A stretch of 64,000 nt of DNA from Phoronis australis (lineage: Eukaryota; Phoronida; Phoronidae): the NCBI GenBank assembly GCA_002633005.1, contig NMRA01000083.1, positions 260,896-324,895 of the forward strand, written 5' to 3'. The notes under the pieces were generated by a model. That model had not been told where the DNA came from. It made no database searches and saw only the letters and a program-made list of their open reading frames with translations. The position numbers and the translations under genes were made by a program. Shown piece by piece: positions 35,201 through 42,654 of this stretch (position 1 is the first letter of the stretch; every line of letters starts with the position of its first letter).

Positions 35201-37846
35201 GTTCATATTGAAATTATAGACACATGGTGAACAGAGACACCTGGTGGCTGCCAAAAGTATTGCTCACAGGCTACTTTAGTTTTTGACAATATTGGACAAG
35301 ACAACTAGTCAATCGTCTAAGTTCTTAACAGGTCCTCCTGGAGGCAATTTGTTTGCAAGAGTTGGATTTTATATTTTAACCTATTAAAAATAATTAAAAA
35401 ATTATGGGTCATGGGTTGGAGAAATAAATGAAAAATATGGGCGGTGGGTACGAAATAAAAGTGCCTTCCCCCCCTCCCATACTGATTTTGCTGGAACAGC
35501 CCTTAGTGACATCAGCATTTGTTCTCTGCATCTGTTGTGCCACCTTAGGAAATTACATGCCATGAGAATATGGTTTACAGACCTTGCTACACCAAGACTA
35601 TCTTAGGTGCCTTACCCCAGCCAAGCAGCAAGTCAAGCCTGTTCTTGAAAACAAACCCAAGTTAATTGAGCGTGTAAATCTTTGTTAGAAAGTTGTGATC
35701 CTGCAATTATTTCCATCAGATTAAACTTATTGCATTGGAAACACAAAGAGTATGGTAATGCACTGTCTGCATGTGATCTGGGTGAGTGGGTGTCATTTGT
35801 AAATGCAACTTTTAAGTCAGGGTAGAATTGGAATGTTGGGAGTATCCTTTTTCAAAATGTCGGCATGAAGCAATTTTTGAGTGTGACCTAATAGGTCTGA
35901 AAGTTTTAAAGTTTGTTTCTTCCGCCAAATAATAATCAAATTTCTTTTCATCAGGCTCATGAAGAGCTTCAGGCAAAGCTTGATGAAGAGGCTCGGCTGA
36001 GAGCTGAGGAACAAGAAGTTCAGCGGAAGATGGAGGAAGAAATGAGACAGAAGCAGCTGGAGTTAGAAGCTCGTGTCCAACAGGAGGCAGAACTGAGGGA
36101 GGCGGAGCAGCAGCGCCTTAAAGAGCTGGAGGAACTGAACAAGAAACTGGAGGAATTGTTGGAAATGGAACGACAAGCTAAGAAGGATGAAGAGATTGTC
36201 AGAGCTCTCCAATCGAGGTGTCATAGTTGTTCTTATGCTTATAGTCATGATAGCCACTTTGCAAGCAAGATTGCACTAAGTTTTAATAATACCTTGGGCA
36301 AGGTTGAGACAGAACTTGAACCAACAGTGAATTACGCTCATGAATTAAGACCAGCAGTGACGGACATCTATGGGCTTATTAAGCTGCCTCAAGTGATTGC
36401 TGAGCTTACTGCTCACTTCAAGACGTGAACTAGCAAATGAACTAGGACGTGGCACATTCATTGAATTGTTGTTGTAGTTTCGCGCCTTGATGTGAGCTAT
36501 GAGTTCAGCTATTGTTCACTTGAGGCAGTGAGCAGTGGTGGTAGCTGTCCGTCTCCGCTGACCCATAGGTGTTCAAATTTGTGATGTTAGTCCTGTTACT
36601 GTAAGTATACCAGTTGACTGGTAGCAACTGACTTGCTTTGGGCTAAAGTTTGTTCACCAATTTGTGTGTGTGCGTGCGTGCGTGACGTTGATTCGTCAAG
36701 CCAAAACAGCAAATTTGAGAGTTTTTCATTAATTTGATACCAGCATGCTTACCATCACCTTACCATTTTTTGTTTTGCTAAGGCTTCTTGAGGAAGAGTT
36801 TGCCAAAAGAGAGGAGTTAGAACGCCTTAAAGAACAACAGGATGAAGTTCTGGAGAGGGAACGTCAAGAAAAGGACAATCTTGCTACACGGTATCAGAAC
36901 TTATCAGTTGAGAAAGAGTTACTAGCTGAGGAGAAGCAGACGTTAGCCATGGAGAAGAGTGAAAAGGAGCGTATACTGGCTGAAGAGAAAGAGAGATTAG
37001 AGAAGTTGGAGGAGGAGAGAAGGGCTGCTGATGCTCAGTTGAAGGTATGTTGAGGATGAGATATAGTCGAGAGATCCAGAATAAGTGACTTTATGGTCGT
37101 ATTCAAGGGATTCAGTTGATGCTCACTTGTATGTTGCTTGGTGGTCGCTAATCACAGACCCTGAATGAGGCATATAATCTATGTAGCCTGTGACTTTACT
37201 CTAGGCTCCGTCCACTACAAAATTGATGAATCTTGTGCTGCAATTCAAGTAATTTTTCACTTCCTCTTGATGTGATTGTTCAACTTCAAGTAGAGTTTCG
37301 GGTAAAGTTTGGTGGTCGTATGCCTTGGTCAAGCGATTTATGAGGTCTCTTGCCTGGCGTTTGGCTGGTGGGCGCTTATTACAAATCCTGAATGAGGCAC
37401 ATGGTCATTAAAAAGTCCAGTGATTTAGAAGTGATTTGGAAGGTTTTCTATTCAGCTTCTGTCTTTTATCAAACAGTCAATGTGAATCTATTTTGATTGA
37501 TCAGAATATCATTTCTGTTGTTGTTTGTGTACAGGAGGCACTTGGCAAACTGGAACAGGCAGAACGGCTGAGACAAGAACTGCAGGCGAGGAAACGGGAA
37601 CGCGAAAAGCCCATAGGATTAGCGAGACCCATTCTGCCGAAACCCAACCCATTCCTCACTCACCGCGGCCTGGGAGCATTCACCGAGGCAGAATTTGAAA
37701 TGCGCAAACAAAAGTCACAAGAGTCACTCGGAGCAGAAACCTTGGCTGAGGTCAACGACAAACTTGATGATGCTCAAATCTCAAACAGAAGTCAAGTGAC
37801 AAGCAATGATCAAGGAAGTGAGGAGGATGAAGTTATAGCTGTTTAG
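10721..37846 (+). CDS. SWAP70: SWAP70/DEF6 family protein, exons 2-9 (first exon not found)
   Basis: Eight exons join in phase: 10721-11266, 17666-17812, 20382-20493, 22268-22437, 34023-34238, 35955-36217, 36783-37044, 37535-37846. They give 675 residues plus a stop; the first ~33 codons are missing. Family knowledge: SWAP70 and DEF6 bind PI(3,4,5)P3 through a central PH domain, act on Rac and F-actin, and shuttle between cytoplasm, membrane and nucleus. Seen here: an N-terminal EF-hand-like region (about residues 1-182 of the model), a PH domain (about 183-290, with KKGH and ERWFVL near its start), a very charged coiled coil (about 300-600) and the family tail motif GAFTEAEFEMRK. The model is longer than vertebrate SWAP70 (about 585 aa) mainly because the coiled coil has extra sequence in the 34023-34238 and 35955-36217 exons. 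Two lectin genes lie antisense in the fifth intron counted from the missing first exon. Orthology to SWAP70 rather than DEF6 is not decided; an invertebrate may have one pre-duplication gene. Confidence 0.9.
11480..11504. repeat. Perfect 25-nt palindrome bracketed by 7-bp direct repeats
   Basis: CTAGGAACCAGT, one T, then ACTGGTTCCTAG: 12-bp perfect arms. The outer neighbours are identical ttttact copies abutting each side (11473-11479 and 11505-11511), the pattern of a target duplication around a tiny palindromic insert. It lies 214 bases into the intron after SWAP70 exon 2. Confidence 0.85.
12575..12790. repeat. Cluster of nested dyads (acttaacttc/gaagtta)
   Basis: Several short inverted pairs: cacttaacttc with atcgaagttaa (twice), gaagcg-tcgac-gcttc, and outer cccactg with cagtggg. 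Looks like a composite or degraded inverted-repeat element. Confidence 0.5.
13287..13536 (+). repeat. Family A interspersed repeat, copy 1
   Basis: Contains the family blocks aatcatgggtgctgttcac, cagtgaaag, ttgtgaaccctgct, taactaaacacag, gagaagacaatagtttt, and aatagccaagccctgaatg. Its 5' block aattgtraatcatgggtgctg is duplicated in tandem in this copy only. Confidence 0.75.
14560..15365 (+). mobile_element. 5'-truncated, frameshifted non-LTR retrotransposon remnant
   Basis: Broken frames give the end of a LINE reverse transcriptase ORF: ALKTLYHSIIQPHIDYCLPV with W after it, VILNRAARAILGT, then DDLYTKRGFMKVKERNKYLS, MYRCTNGLAPA, and a final FKRIVKKWL plus stop at about 15068. The 3' tail contains ggccctcttggaaagcagtg and actgaagaggtcaccctc, typical of 3' ends of CR1/Jockey-like elements in invertebrates. 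At least two frameshifts and a stop break it. Confidence 0.8.
17350..17576 (+). repeat. Family A interspersed repeat, copy 2
   Basis: Shares gttcacacacaatta, gtcagtgaaagtagtt, gccagttggactgtataact, tgattgagaagaaaattgtt and aatagctgagcccagaat with the other copies. It ends about 90 bases before SWAP70 exon 3. Confidence 0.75.
17666..17812 (+). CDS. SWAP70: SWAP70 exon 3: PH domain, first half
   Basis: Preceded by a pyrimidine tract ending tacag and followed by GTAACG; 49 codons, phase 0. It encodes the first PH strands, with KKGHLVKNVNERWFVLTPS corresponding to vertebrate KKGHRRKNWTERWFVLKPN. The basic residues here are those expected to contact phosphoinositide head groups (inference from the family). 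Confidence 0.92.
17813..20381 (+). other. SWAP70 PH-domain intron: nothing recognisable
   Basis: 2.6 kb AT-rich. Short open frames (for example 17925-18212 plus, 19070-19354 minus) have no family resemblance. Confidence 0.5.
20382..20493 (+). CDS. SWAP70: SWAP70 exon 4: PH domain, second half
   Basis: The acceptor is tttttccag at 20381 and the donor is GCAG|GTAAGA; 37 codons plus one base. The peptide TLQNEKSRSFKFLVKGSDG then LEIIAPDLRHKNEWVA aligns with vertebrate SLPDKDGKKCLFLVK and FEISASDKKKKQEWIQA. A second AG at 20389-20390 is possible but would drop three conserved-position residues. Confidence 0.88.
20494..22267 (+). other. SWAP70 intron with tRNA-like SINE head
   Basis: Only the tRNA-like block at 22040-22115 stands out. 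Confidence 0.5.
22040..22115 (+). repeat. tRNA-like head of a probable SINE
   Basis: tcttggtggtttgagc is A-box-like, ttctgactctcattctgagaa resembles an anticodon arm, and gggatcgaaccc is B-box-like. Spacing fits a tRNA-derived SINE head. Not a functional tRNA, as no good acceptor stem pairs. Confidence 0.5.
22268..22437 (+). CDS. SWAP70: SWAP70 exon 5: PH C-terminal helix and start of coiled coil
   Basis: The frame requires the acceptor tacgtag at 22267 rather than the nearby ctatacag. This restores WVA-AIQAAISH, matching vertebrate EWIQAIHSTIHL, the last PH helix. The exon then turns Lys/Glu/Arg-rich (ARKKVRDKKRDEEEKKR) and ends GAGGCAG|GTAAGT in phase 0. It is followed by the 11.6 kb intron that hosts the lectin genes. 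Confidence 0.88.
23083..23535 (-). pseudogene. Decayed third C-type lectin copy
   Basis: Minus-strand 23530-23397 translates to a neck-like peptide (KVSFLQKQLLIKMTIQDT, then GLQKPVREVKTGL) matching the lectin neck (KISLLKEQLLTKMLSQDT, then TLQKQVAEVKTDL). A second short stretch (23083-23130) matches the lectin-domain segment around VSIETQ. Between them lies DNA similar to the intron of copy 2 (31555-31745). No signal peptide or QPD exon is attached, so this is a rearranged remnant. Confidence 0.7.
24114..24223 (-). CDS. C-type lectin copy 1, exon 2 (sugar-binding loop and C-terminus)
   Basis: Acceptor ctttcag on the minus strand, then 36 codons: QPDNYRGGEDCAEIWEGF, KWNDDICGDNQHYICEI, TGA. 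It carries the QPD and WND motifs and the last three domain cysteines. A minus-strand AATAAA lies about 131 bases downstream (23978-23983 on the plus strand). Confidence 0.9.
24114..25952 (-). CDS. Secreted C-type lectin, QPD type (copy 1)
   Basis: Two exons on the minus strand, 25952-25277 and 24223-24114, join AGA-G|GA-CAG to give 261 residues. Seen: a signal peptide (MAGQYTLVLFLCILHPSMLT), a CPCKT cysteine pair near residue 38, a neck of about 90 residues with regular Leu/Ile/Gln spacing suited to a short coiled coil, then a complete C-type lectin domain from CPLDYTLFKDSCY to the end. The domain has WIGGHD, QPD, GGEDC and WND, the residues of the main Ca2+/sugar site, and six cysteines of the long-form fold. 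QPD usually predicts galactose-type specificity in this family; actual ligand is unknown. A TATA box precedes the gene. It is antisense within a SWAP70 intron and has a close tandem paralogue at 31128-32538. Likely a secreted oligomeric lectin. Confidence 0.9.
24982..25215. mobile_element. MITE (aacttttgntttagaccact ends) in lectin copy 1 intron
   Basis: Left aacttttgctttagaccact and right end, read inverted, aactttttatttagaccact; 234 bases. Relatives at 31397-31813, 44575-44817 and 53374-53587 also contain gagaccaattt before the right end. Confidence 0.75.
25277..25952 (-). CDS. C-type lectin copy 1, exon 1 (signal, neck, most of lectin domain)
   Basis: The ATG is at 25952 reading leftward. 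The open frame continues past the exon end, but TACAGAG|GTGAGA is a strong donor at the same place as in copy 2, and the QPD half of the domain lies only in the next exon. Confidence 0.88.
25989..25995 (-). promoter_or_regulatory. TATA box of C-type lectin copy 1
   Basis: Minus-strand TATAAAA about 40 bases upstream of the ATG, within a stretch conserved in copy 2 (TATAAAAACTRGGCAGAAACA). Conservation of this block beside the start supports a core promoter. Confidence 0.6.
26504..27033 (+). repeat. Family A interspersed repeat, copy 3, split by a nested element
   Basis: Left part (to about 26700) and right part (from about 26925) match family A; the middle is a separate inverted-repeat element. 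The duplicate block B lacks the whole insertion: its sequence around 33084-33100 runs straight from tctcctcag to ttttatgctctcatgtgc. Confidence 0.75.
26703..26894. mobile_element. Small inverted-repeat element nested in family A copy 3
   Basis: Left end atcacatgggaccggtgac and right end (read inverted) gtcacgtgagaccggatgc match as imperfect terminal inverted repeats about 190 bases apart. Confidence 0.5.
27770..29388. mobile_element. Inverted-repeat element (accgyatttatccacctt ends) with nested older element
   Basis: The left end accgtatttatccacctt is inverted at the right end (aaggtggataaatgcggt) with one mismatch. The interior 28640-29190 is a degraded copy of the 4633-6032 family in reverse orientation. 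It sits between duplication blocks A and B. No clear target duplication. Confidence 0.6.
28640..29190 (-). mobile_element. Degraded copy of the 4633-6032 transposon family
   Basis: Matches 48347-48902 over aaacaaacgtcacgtgacaa, gtttcaggtaatttg, cacagagcgtaaatttgatg and accgggtttcaac. Its terminus has decayed to gtttatttgagccaatacag. Confidence 0.75.
30160..30410 (-). repeat. Interspersed repeat, inverted partner of 10211
   Basis: Inverted copy of 10211-10480, in the large SWAP70 intron between lectin copies 1 and 2. Confidence 0.75.
31128..31234 (-). CDS. C-type lectin copy 2, exon 2
   Basis: Minus-strand acceptor tttttag; 35 codons including TAA. It holds QPD, GGEDC and WND, so the Ca2+-dependent sugar site is complete. 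Confidence 0.9.
31128..32538 (-). CDS. Secreted C-type lectin, QPD type (copy 2)
   Basis: Two minus-strand exons, 32538-31878 and 31234-31128, join AAA-G|GA-CAA to give 255 residues. Same architecture as copy 1: signal peptide MTGPYTLILFLCILYPS, CPCKT pair, coiled-coil-like neck, and a lectin domain with WIGGHD, QPDNRGGEDC and KWNDDGCGDHKDYICEI before TAA. It is about six residues shorter than copy 1, mostly from a gap between signal peptide and CPCKT. The intron contains an extra block of about 190 bases (31555-31745) related to DNA beside the decayed copy at 23.2-23.5 kb. Both genes look intact, so both may be expressed; specificity is inferred only from the QPD motif. Confidence 0.9.
31397..31813. 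mobile_element. Same MITE family in lectin copy 2 intron, interrupted
   Basis: Left end aacttttgattaagaccact; right end ggtaaatctaaataaaacgt. About 190 bases (31555-31745) are inserted relative to copy 1. Confidence 0.6.
31878..32538 (-). CDS. C-type lectin copy 2, exon 1
   Basis: ATG at 32538; donor AACAAAG|GTGAGA on the minus strand. It encodes the signal, neck and first part of the lectin domain (CPLDYTLFNDSCYKVV through FTYTNWNKG). The longer open frame running to 31750 is read-through of the intron. Confidence 0.88.
32575..32581 (-). promoter_or_regulatory. TATA box of C-type lectin copy 2
   Basis: TATAAAA on the minus strand at the same distance from the ATG as in copy 1, in the same conserved surrounding block. 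Confidence 0.6.
34023..34238 (+). CDS. SWAP70: SWAP70 exon 6: charged coiled-coil block
   Basis: Begins after tttcatcag with GCTCAAGC and ends CTAGGAAG|GTAGAG; 72 codons, phase 0 at both ends, so symmetric and skippable without a frameshift. It encodes AQADLEAKLVQEG followed by almost only E, K, R and A. Its start resembles that of the next exon (AHEELQAKLDEEA). The exon-intron border is the first unit of a six-copy minisatellite. Confidence 0.85.
34228..34690 (+). repeat. 79-bp minisatellite copying the SWAP70 exon 6 splice donor
   Basis: Units beginning GAGCTAGGAAGGTAG start at 34228, 34307, 34383, 34462, 34541 and 34620 (spacing 79, 76, 79, 79, 79). Unit 1 holds the real end of exon 6 and its donor; five more intronic copies carry the same AGGAAG|GTAG donor context. 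Reading on from the exon meets an in-frame TGA at 34266-34268. Confidence 0.93.
34691..35954 (+). other. Rest of the SWAP70 intron after the minisatellite
   Basis: No repeats or coding recognised; a short C-rich run at 35468-35479. Confidence 0.5.
35955..36217 (+). CDS. SWAP70: SWAP70 exon 7: coiled coil
   Basis: Begins after cttttcatcag and ends TCGAG|GTGTCA; 87 codons plus two bases. The end, MERQAKKDEEIVRALQSR, aligns with vertebrate DERQARQDEETVRKLQAR, which anchors the frame. The open frame continues past the donor into the intron, but the family sequence resumes only after splicing to 36783. Confidence 0.88.
36783..37044 (+). CDS. SWAP70: SWAP70 exon 8: coiled coil
   Basis: Acceptor ttttgctaag; the first G completes an Arg codon with the two bases left by the previous exon, giving R-LLEEEFAKREELER, matching vertebrate RLLEEESSKRAELEK. 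The donor is TTGAAG|GTATGT. The exon encodes heptad-rich Glu/Lys/Leu sequence. Confidence 0.9.
37535..37846 (+). CDS. SWAP70: SWAP70 exon 9: C-terminal tail and stop
   Basis: Acceptor tgtgtacag; 103 codons plus TAG at 37844-37846. It contains GLARPILPKPNPFLTHRG and GAFTEAEFEMRKQKSQE, the conserved SWAP70/DEF6 C-terminal motif (vertebrate PAAFTEAELEEREK). About 45 Ser/Asn/Asp/Glu-rich residues follow that I do not recognise from vertebrate SWAP70. Confidence 0.92.
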   Translation, partial: EALGKLEQAERLRQELQARKREREKPIGLARPILPKPNPFLTHRGLGAFTEAEFEMRKQKSQESLGAETLAEVNDKLDDAQISNRSQVTSNDQGSEEDEVIAV

Positions 37847-37951
37847 AATTTGTGTTCGTATTACAGTCAGGTAGAATTGTCTTGTGTCTCCAAGAACGTT
37901 GTTGAATTGATTTTCTGTGAAAAAAGTTTTTTAAAATTGTTATGTTGAGAA

Positions 37952-37957
37952 ATTAAA
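37952..37957 (+). terminator. Probable SWAP70 poly(A) signal (ATTAAA)
   Basis: ATTAAA, the commonest variant signal, lies 106 bases after the stop and is followed by a GT-rich stretch (gtgtttttaatgtag). A canonical AATAAA also occurs at 38587-38592 and could serve a longer 3' UTR. Confidence 0.45.
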
Positions 37958-38643
37958 GTGTTTTTAATGTAGCATTAGTGTTCAAGGAAATAATACTTAA
38001 TGAATCTGTGTTAGAATATGAAGTTCCGGAGAATATTTCTTGTTAACCTATTCAAATAACCTATATCAAACCTAATCAAGCAGCCTATATTTTTGCACAG
38101 GATTCCTGCTGCTTAAAATGTGTACTAATAAGTTAAACCATGTATTATTTAGTCATTTGTAGTCTTTGGTTTTTTACTTTTTGTTGATATTTCTTTACAT
38201 GCATGCCAATCGATCGATTCTCATGTGAAATGAGATGCACAAGATTAAGCCATGAGTAGCTGTCTGTTGTTTAATTGCGAATATTGTAGGATATTCTACA
38301 GTTTTGTGTATTCCTTACAAGTCTGACATGTCGTAGAGAAGGGTGTTAAGGTAATTGTCAATCTTCATGAATTTCGTTTTACCAAATACCTTTTTTAACT
38401 GTTTGTTTTCAGGTCACTAAAATTTTGTGAATTCCACGACAATGCTGCCTTACAACCATGTTCCACTATTTTTCAAAAATTGTCATTTTTTGCTTCGAAT
38501 ACAAATTTTTAAAAAACTTAAACTGGGGGCTACTTTGTATTTGAACTATTCTTACTGACGGTTTTTTCTTTACCCTCAAAAAACGGAATAAAGCTTCAAA
38601 GTCCCAGCTTAAAACAATGCCACAAGTCTTCATTTTTGACTGC

Positions 38644-38862
38644 TGATATCTTTGTTGCTTGGAAAATAAAAAACCTTTAACATGGTTCCGTGACTATTTA
38701 ACTCAAAGTGAGCAAAATTTCATGTGAATCAATCCTCAGTTAAGTGAAATCGATATTTCTGTTGCTTGTAGTAAAATACAAAACCTTTGACAGGATCTCT
38801 TGACTATAATTTTCCTTTAAGCAAAATTCATGTGAATCAATCCTCGGTTAAAAGAAATCAAT
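38644..38862 (+). repeat. Two-copy tandem duplication of about 108 bp, 3' of SWAP70
   Basis: gatatctttgttgcttg, aaaacctttaacatgg, catgtgaatcaatcctcagt (38644-38750) recur as gatatttctgttgcttg, aaaacctttgacagga, catgtgaatcaatcctcggt (38752-38862). Confidence 0.85.
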
Positions 38863-39080
38863 GTTCAAATTTACTGAAATTGCCTAATATTAATAGGCCT
38901 GAAATTGAGATAGAGACATGCGACATTAATTGGAATCAATTGGCATATTTGGCACAAAAATGTTGCTTTTAAAGGAATATGTTATGAGTAACAACGAAAA
39001 AATAGGTATAACTTAATAGAATATATGAATGTTGATTTTTTTAAAAATCCATTGAGGTTGACAATACCCTAAGTAAACTT

Positions 39081-39250
39081 AAAGCTGTATTTCGCCCTAT
39101 TTAGCTGGCTAAAAAAATCAAATTAGGTCATTTTTGGTCTCCTAATATTCTGGTAGGATTCTATTTCTGTTACCAACAAGAACATCAAAACCATTAGCAA
39201 CTCAATTTGGTTTTAATTTTTAACCAGCTAAAAAGGTGACATGCGGCTGT
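39081..39250. mobile_element. Short inverted-repeat element
   Basis: Left agctgtatttcgccctattt, agctggctaaaaa; right inverted acagccgcatgtcacctttt, agctggttaaaaa. Related by its end to 41684-42036. Confidence 0.6.
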
Positions 39251-39537
39251 AACTAAGACCATTGGAGTGGTGCACACAAAATGTAATTTTAATATTTAAT
39301 TTAAAGTGTTACTAATTCACTGCAAATTTCTATTTCTCCATCATTCAGTTTTTGTTCAGTGAGGAGCAGAGATGAAAACATGACAATTTATGGGAAATGA
39401 ATTTCAGTGTAGTATTATTGTAATCATAAATATAGTTTCTTCTTATATATTGTGTCCATGCATATAATTGTTCAGTCATGAGTGTGTACGTTGTTCTGAA
39501 TGCCAGTAGAATGGGTAAGATAATTTTGGTAATAGTC

Positions 39538-39612
39538 GTTCACAGTGTGTCCGCATTTTGATAACCAGTTTTCTCCAATGAACAAACTGGATATCAAAAT
39601 GTTGACACATTA
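39538..39612. repeat. Long hairpin, copy 1
   Basis: Arms gtgtccgcattttgataacc and its near-perfect inverse (ggatatcaaaatgttgacac), about 25 bp each, around ctccaatga. A related hairpin lies at 43744-43830. Confidence 0.75.
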
Positions 39613-40129
39613 TGTCCATCTATTGCCATAATTTGTGTTCTAATGTAGCTTACCTTGACAGCACTGAGCAAACTAGTTGTAGTAACCATTATATTAGGTG
39701 TGGTGGGTTCTCTTCCGCTTAAAAGGATACTAAACCCTGTTTTCATGATTTCGATCAATTTCCATTCTGTCACTTGTTAATGCATCCGTGGCATAAATCT
39801 TAAATGATGAAAGCAGGAATCAACTAAAATCTTACACTCCCTTTGTCACCGATTGGATATTATGATTCTTGGTGGGTGGTCTTTTGCCACAGTTGTTGTG
39901 TAGTTTGCTAAAAGACTTTGGAAGGAGTTTTCAAATTTTCCTCCAATATTTTGAGGGTTGTCTGGATTACACAGCATTATTTTGTATCGGAGAATTGGAT
40001 GGAAAAGTCATTTTTAATATCTGTTAATAGGCCAAAACCCGGTTTGGTATCCTTTGACAAGTAGGTGATGTCATAGCATGTTCAAAATCCAGACCAATGG
40101 TACAATCAGGCAACTAGGAGCCTGTGACC

Positions 40130-40405
40130 ATTTTGGAGGGGGTATGTAGTCCCCATAGTGGGTTAGAATTTTGTGGATGGTTGTAAATCACGGGCATCAT
40201 TCACACACAATAGGTCCTTTGAAATTGATTTTCAACAAGGTCCGTCAGTGAAAGTAGTTCTTTGTGAACCCTTCTTTTTGTCGCACATCTCTCCCAGTTG
40301 TACAGACTAACTAAACACAGTGTTCATGGTCCTGATTGATAAGATAACTGTTTTATTATCCCATGTAGATTCTGAATAGCCGAACCCGGAATGACTACAC
40401 TATAT
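40130..40405 (+). repeat. Family A interspersed repeat, copy 4
   Basis: Contains ggttgtaaatcacggg, cattcacacacaatagg, gtcagtgaaagtagttcttt, gttttattatcccatgtag and gaatagccgaacccggaatg. All four copies share orientation. No inverted ends and no tRNA head were seen, so the class is open. Confidence 0.75.
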
Positions 40406-41380
40406 GGTGAATACCTTACCTGATGCCAATACCTCCAGATTTGCCATTGCTATTACTTTGGCCCCCCCTCTTGTGCATGTCTTAATACCAATCATGATTA
40501 TTCCTCACACATTGCTAGATTTGCCCATCTAATTATGCATAGTTCATCTCATACACAGAGCATTAGAAAGCCATTAACTATTATCAGGGTGTGCTTGGCA
40601 TAACTGGACACGGTAACTGGTTTCTAAGAATATTTTGAAGGGTTAACAACAACTTTTCACACTCAAAATGTCAAAACTCAGTGCAGCCACAAGTGTGAGG
40701 TGTGGTTGTGCATCACTTTTCTCCATGAATTCAAAAAACAAGTCGAAATGATCTCAGATTTCTATTAGTAAAAAGTTGGTTTGTTTCAATTAAAACAGCT
40801 AGAGGATGCAATTAGTTTTCTGACTAGCCAGTCAGCAGGGTACATAAACTCAATTACAGTGTGCATACTGCCTGTGTGTGCTAATCTTGACCATTTTTTA
40901 GTATCATCCGCCAAGCTTTGTACCTCTGTGGATACCCGATGGGGCTTTTTGAGACAATAACGGAAACAGTAAAATCACCCTCCTCCCATTGTTGACAACA
41001 TGTCCCGACCAACTGTTCTTATGGGAGACCCCCTGATCAAGAAACGAACTAAAAGCTGTGAGTAGGTTGTTATCAAGAAGGTGCAGGTCTTCACAGAAGA
41101 CTATATGTATCAAATTGTGTGTATATGTCGACAGACTGATCAACGTAGGACATTCCCGTGTTCAAGTCGTGGGTAATATACCCCGGTATACGGACACTAT
41201 AATTTTTGTTCAAAGAAGGCTGATTTTGTGAATCAGCAGAATGTTAAAAATATTTCTGCTGTTCTAAACTAGTATTATATTGATTGTGATTGTTACAAAG
41301 TGTTTCTCATTTTCTGTTCCACTGTAACAGTTATCAATGTTGTCTTTAAGGTCATGTAGAAATGCTTTCTTTTAACTGCT

Positions 41381-41633
41381 TTTAAAGTCCCACGCTGCAC
41401 AAGTTAGGTCAAGCCAAAAGCTCAAACTTTAAACTGGTATAAATCCAACTATTATTAAGTCATGGTATAAATCCGCTGAATGAATCTTCCCACTAAAGTG
41501 TTCCATCAACCCCACTTCTATGTAAAAATTCGAACTTGAAGTCAATGTATTAAAAACATTACATAAGGTTCCACCCCAAAATAAACAAAAAATTTTTTTT
41601 TTCTGAGATGGGACTTTAAAGTAGCTTTAGTTT
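41381..41633. mobile_element. Small inverted-repeat element
   Basis: tttaaagtccca at the left is inverted as tgggactttaaa at the right; about 250 AT-rich bases between. Confidence 0.5.
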
Positions 41634-41683
41634 GCTGCATGATTCAAAATTAATGCATTTTTTGTATTGTGCTTTTATTGCTC

Positions 41684-42036
41684 ATGCTACATTTCGCCCT
41701 GTGTAGCAGTGACTTCGAGTTCTTAGCTGAAGAACCATAACCAACAGCTGGTATGCGATGTACTCACAGGAAATAATCATTTTGTCACGTGACTGGTATA
41801 TTTTTAAATGAAAATCCATGCACGCTACTTTTGAATTTCAGGGCTGTCCAACCCCAATAAAAACAAATTTAATTTTCGATGGGTTTCTTGACATGTTGAG
41901 GGTTTGTATGTTCTGTGTAAGTGAAAACAATTCCTATCATGATAAGAAAAACTTTTGAGAGTGGTTTTATTTCAGTAAAAAGCCCAGTTCGATTTACATT
42001 TTTAGCCAGCTACTGAAACGGGGCAAAATGTAGCTT
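41684..42036. mobile_element. Inverted-repeat element, relative of 39081-39250
   Basis: Left gctacatttcgccctgtgta; right inverted gctacattttgccccgtttc, followed by agtagctggctaaaaatg. About 350 bases, no coding. Confidence 0.65.
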
Positions 42037-42654
42037 GAAATTCAAACATTATTGTATATAACTAACCACAGGTTCCTACTTATCAGTGCCGAATATTATT
42101 TACTAAGAAAGTGGTTGATTTAATATAAAACTGATGCAAAATGTTGAAGCTATTGTGTTGTTTTTAAAACTTTAACACCAGTGTGTAATTTACAGACAGG
42201 GTGGGAATAGAAATATTGTGTACAAAGGAAATCTATTTGCAGAAAATCTCGGTGGGAATGTACTTAATCACAAATCACACATTAAATGATTGTAGCCCAT
42301 GTGTTGTGGTAATTATTTGTAATTTTTACTCACAAGACGGTTTTGATTGCTACTACCAAAAGAAAATCACATAATTGCTAACAGTTGATGCACAACTATT
42401 TAGAGTGGTGAAAGTATAATCGACATATAACTATCCAGCATTGCAAGAGCTCAAAAACAAAAATTGCTTTACCCACTTTACAGCACGGGTGATTGAGATG
42501 GGACAAAAAACACGTTTTTATGCGCCCTCATATTTATATGCCGTCATCTCTGTCTGGGTGTTCGGATCTCGTAAACCCCTGTGGGGTTGATGACAGAGGG
42601 CGATGAGTTTTGGACCGACCCGAATACCGCTGTGTGTGTCAATTTTAGTTTTTT

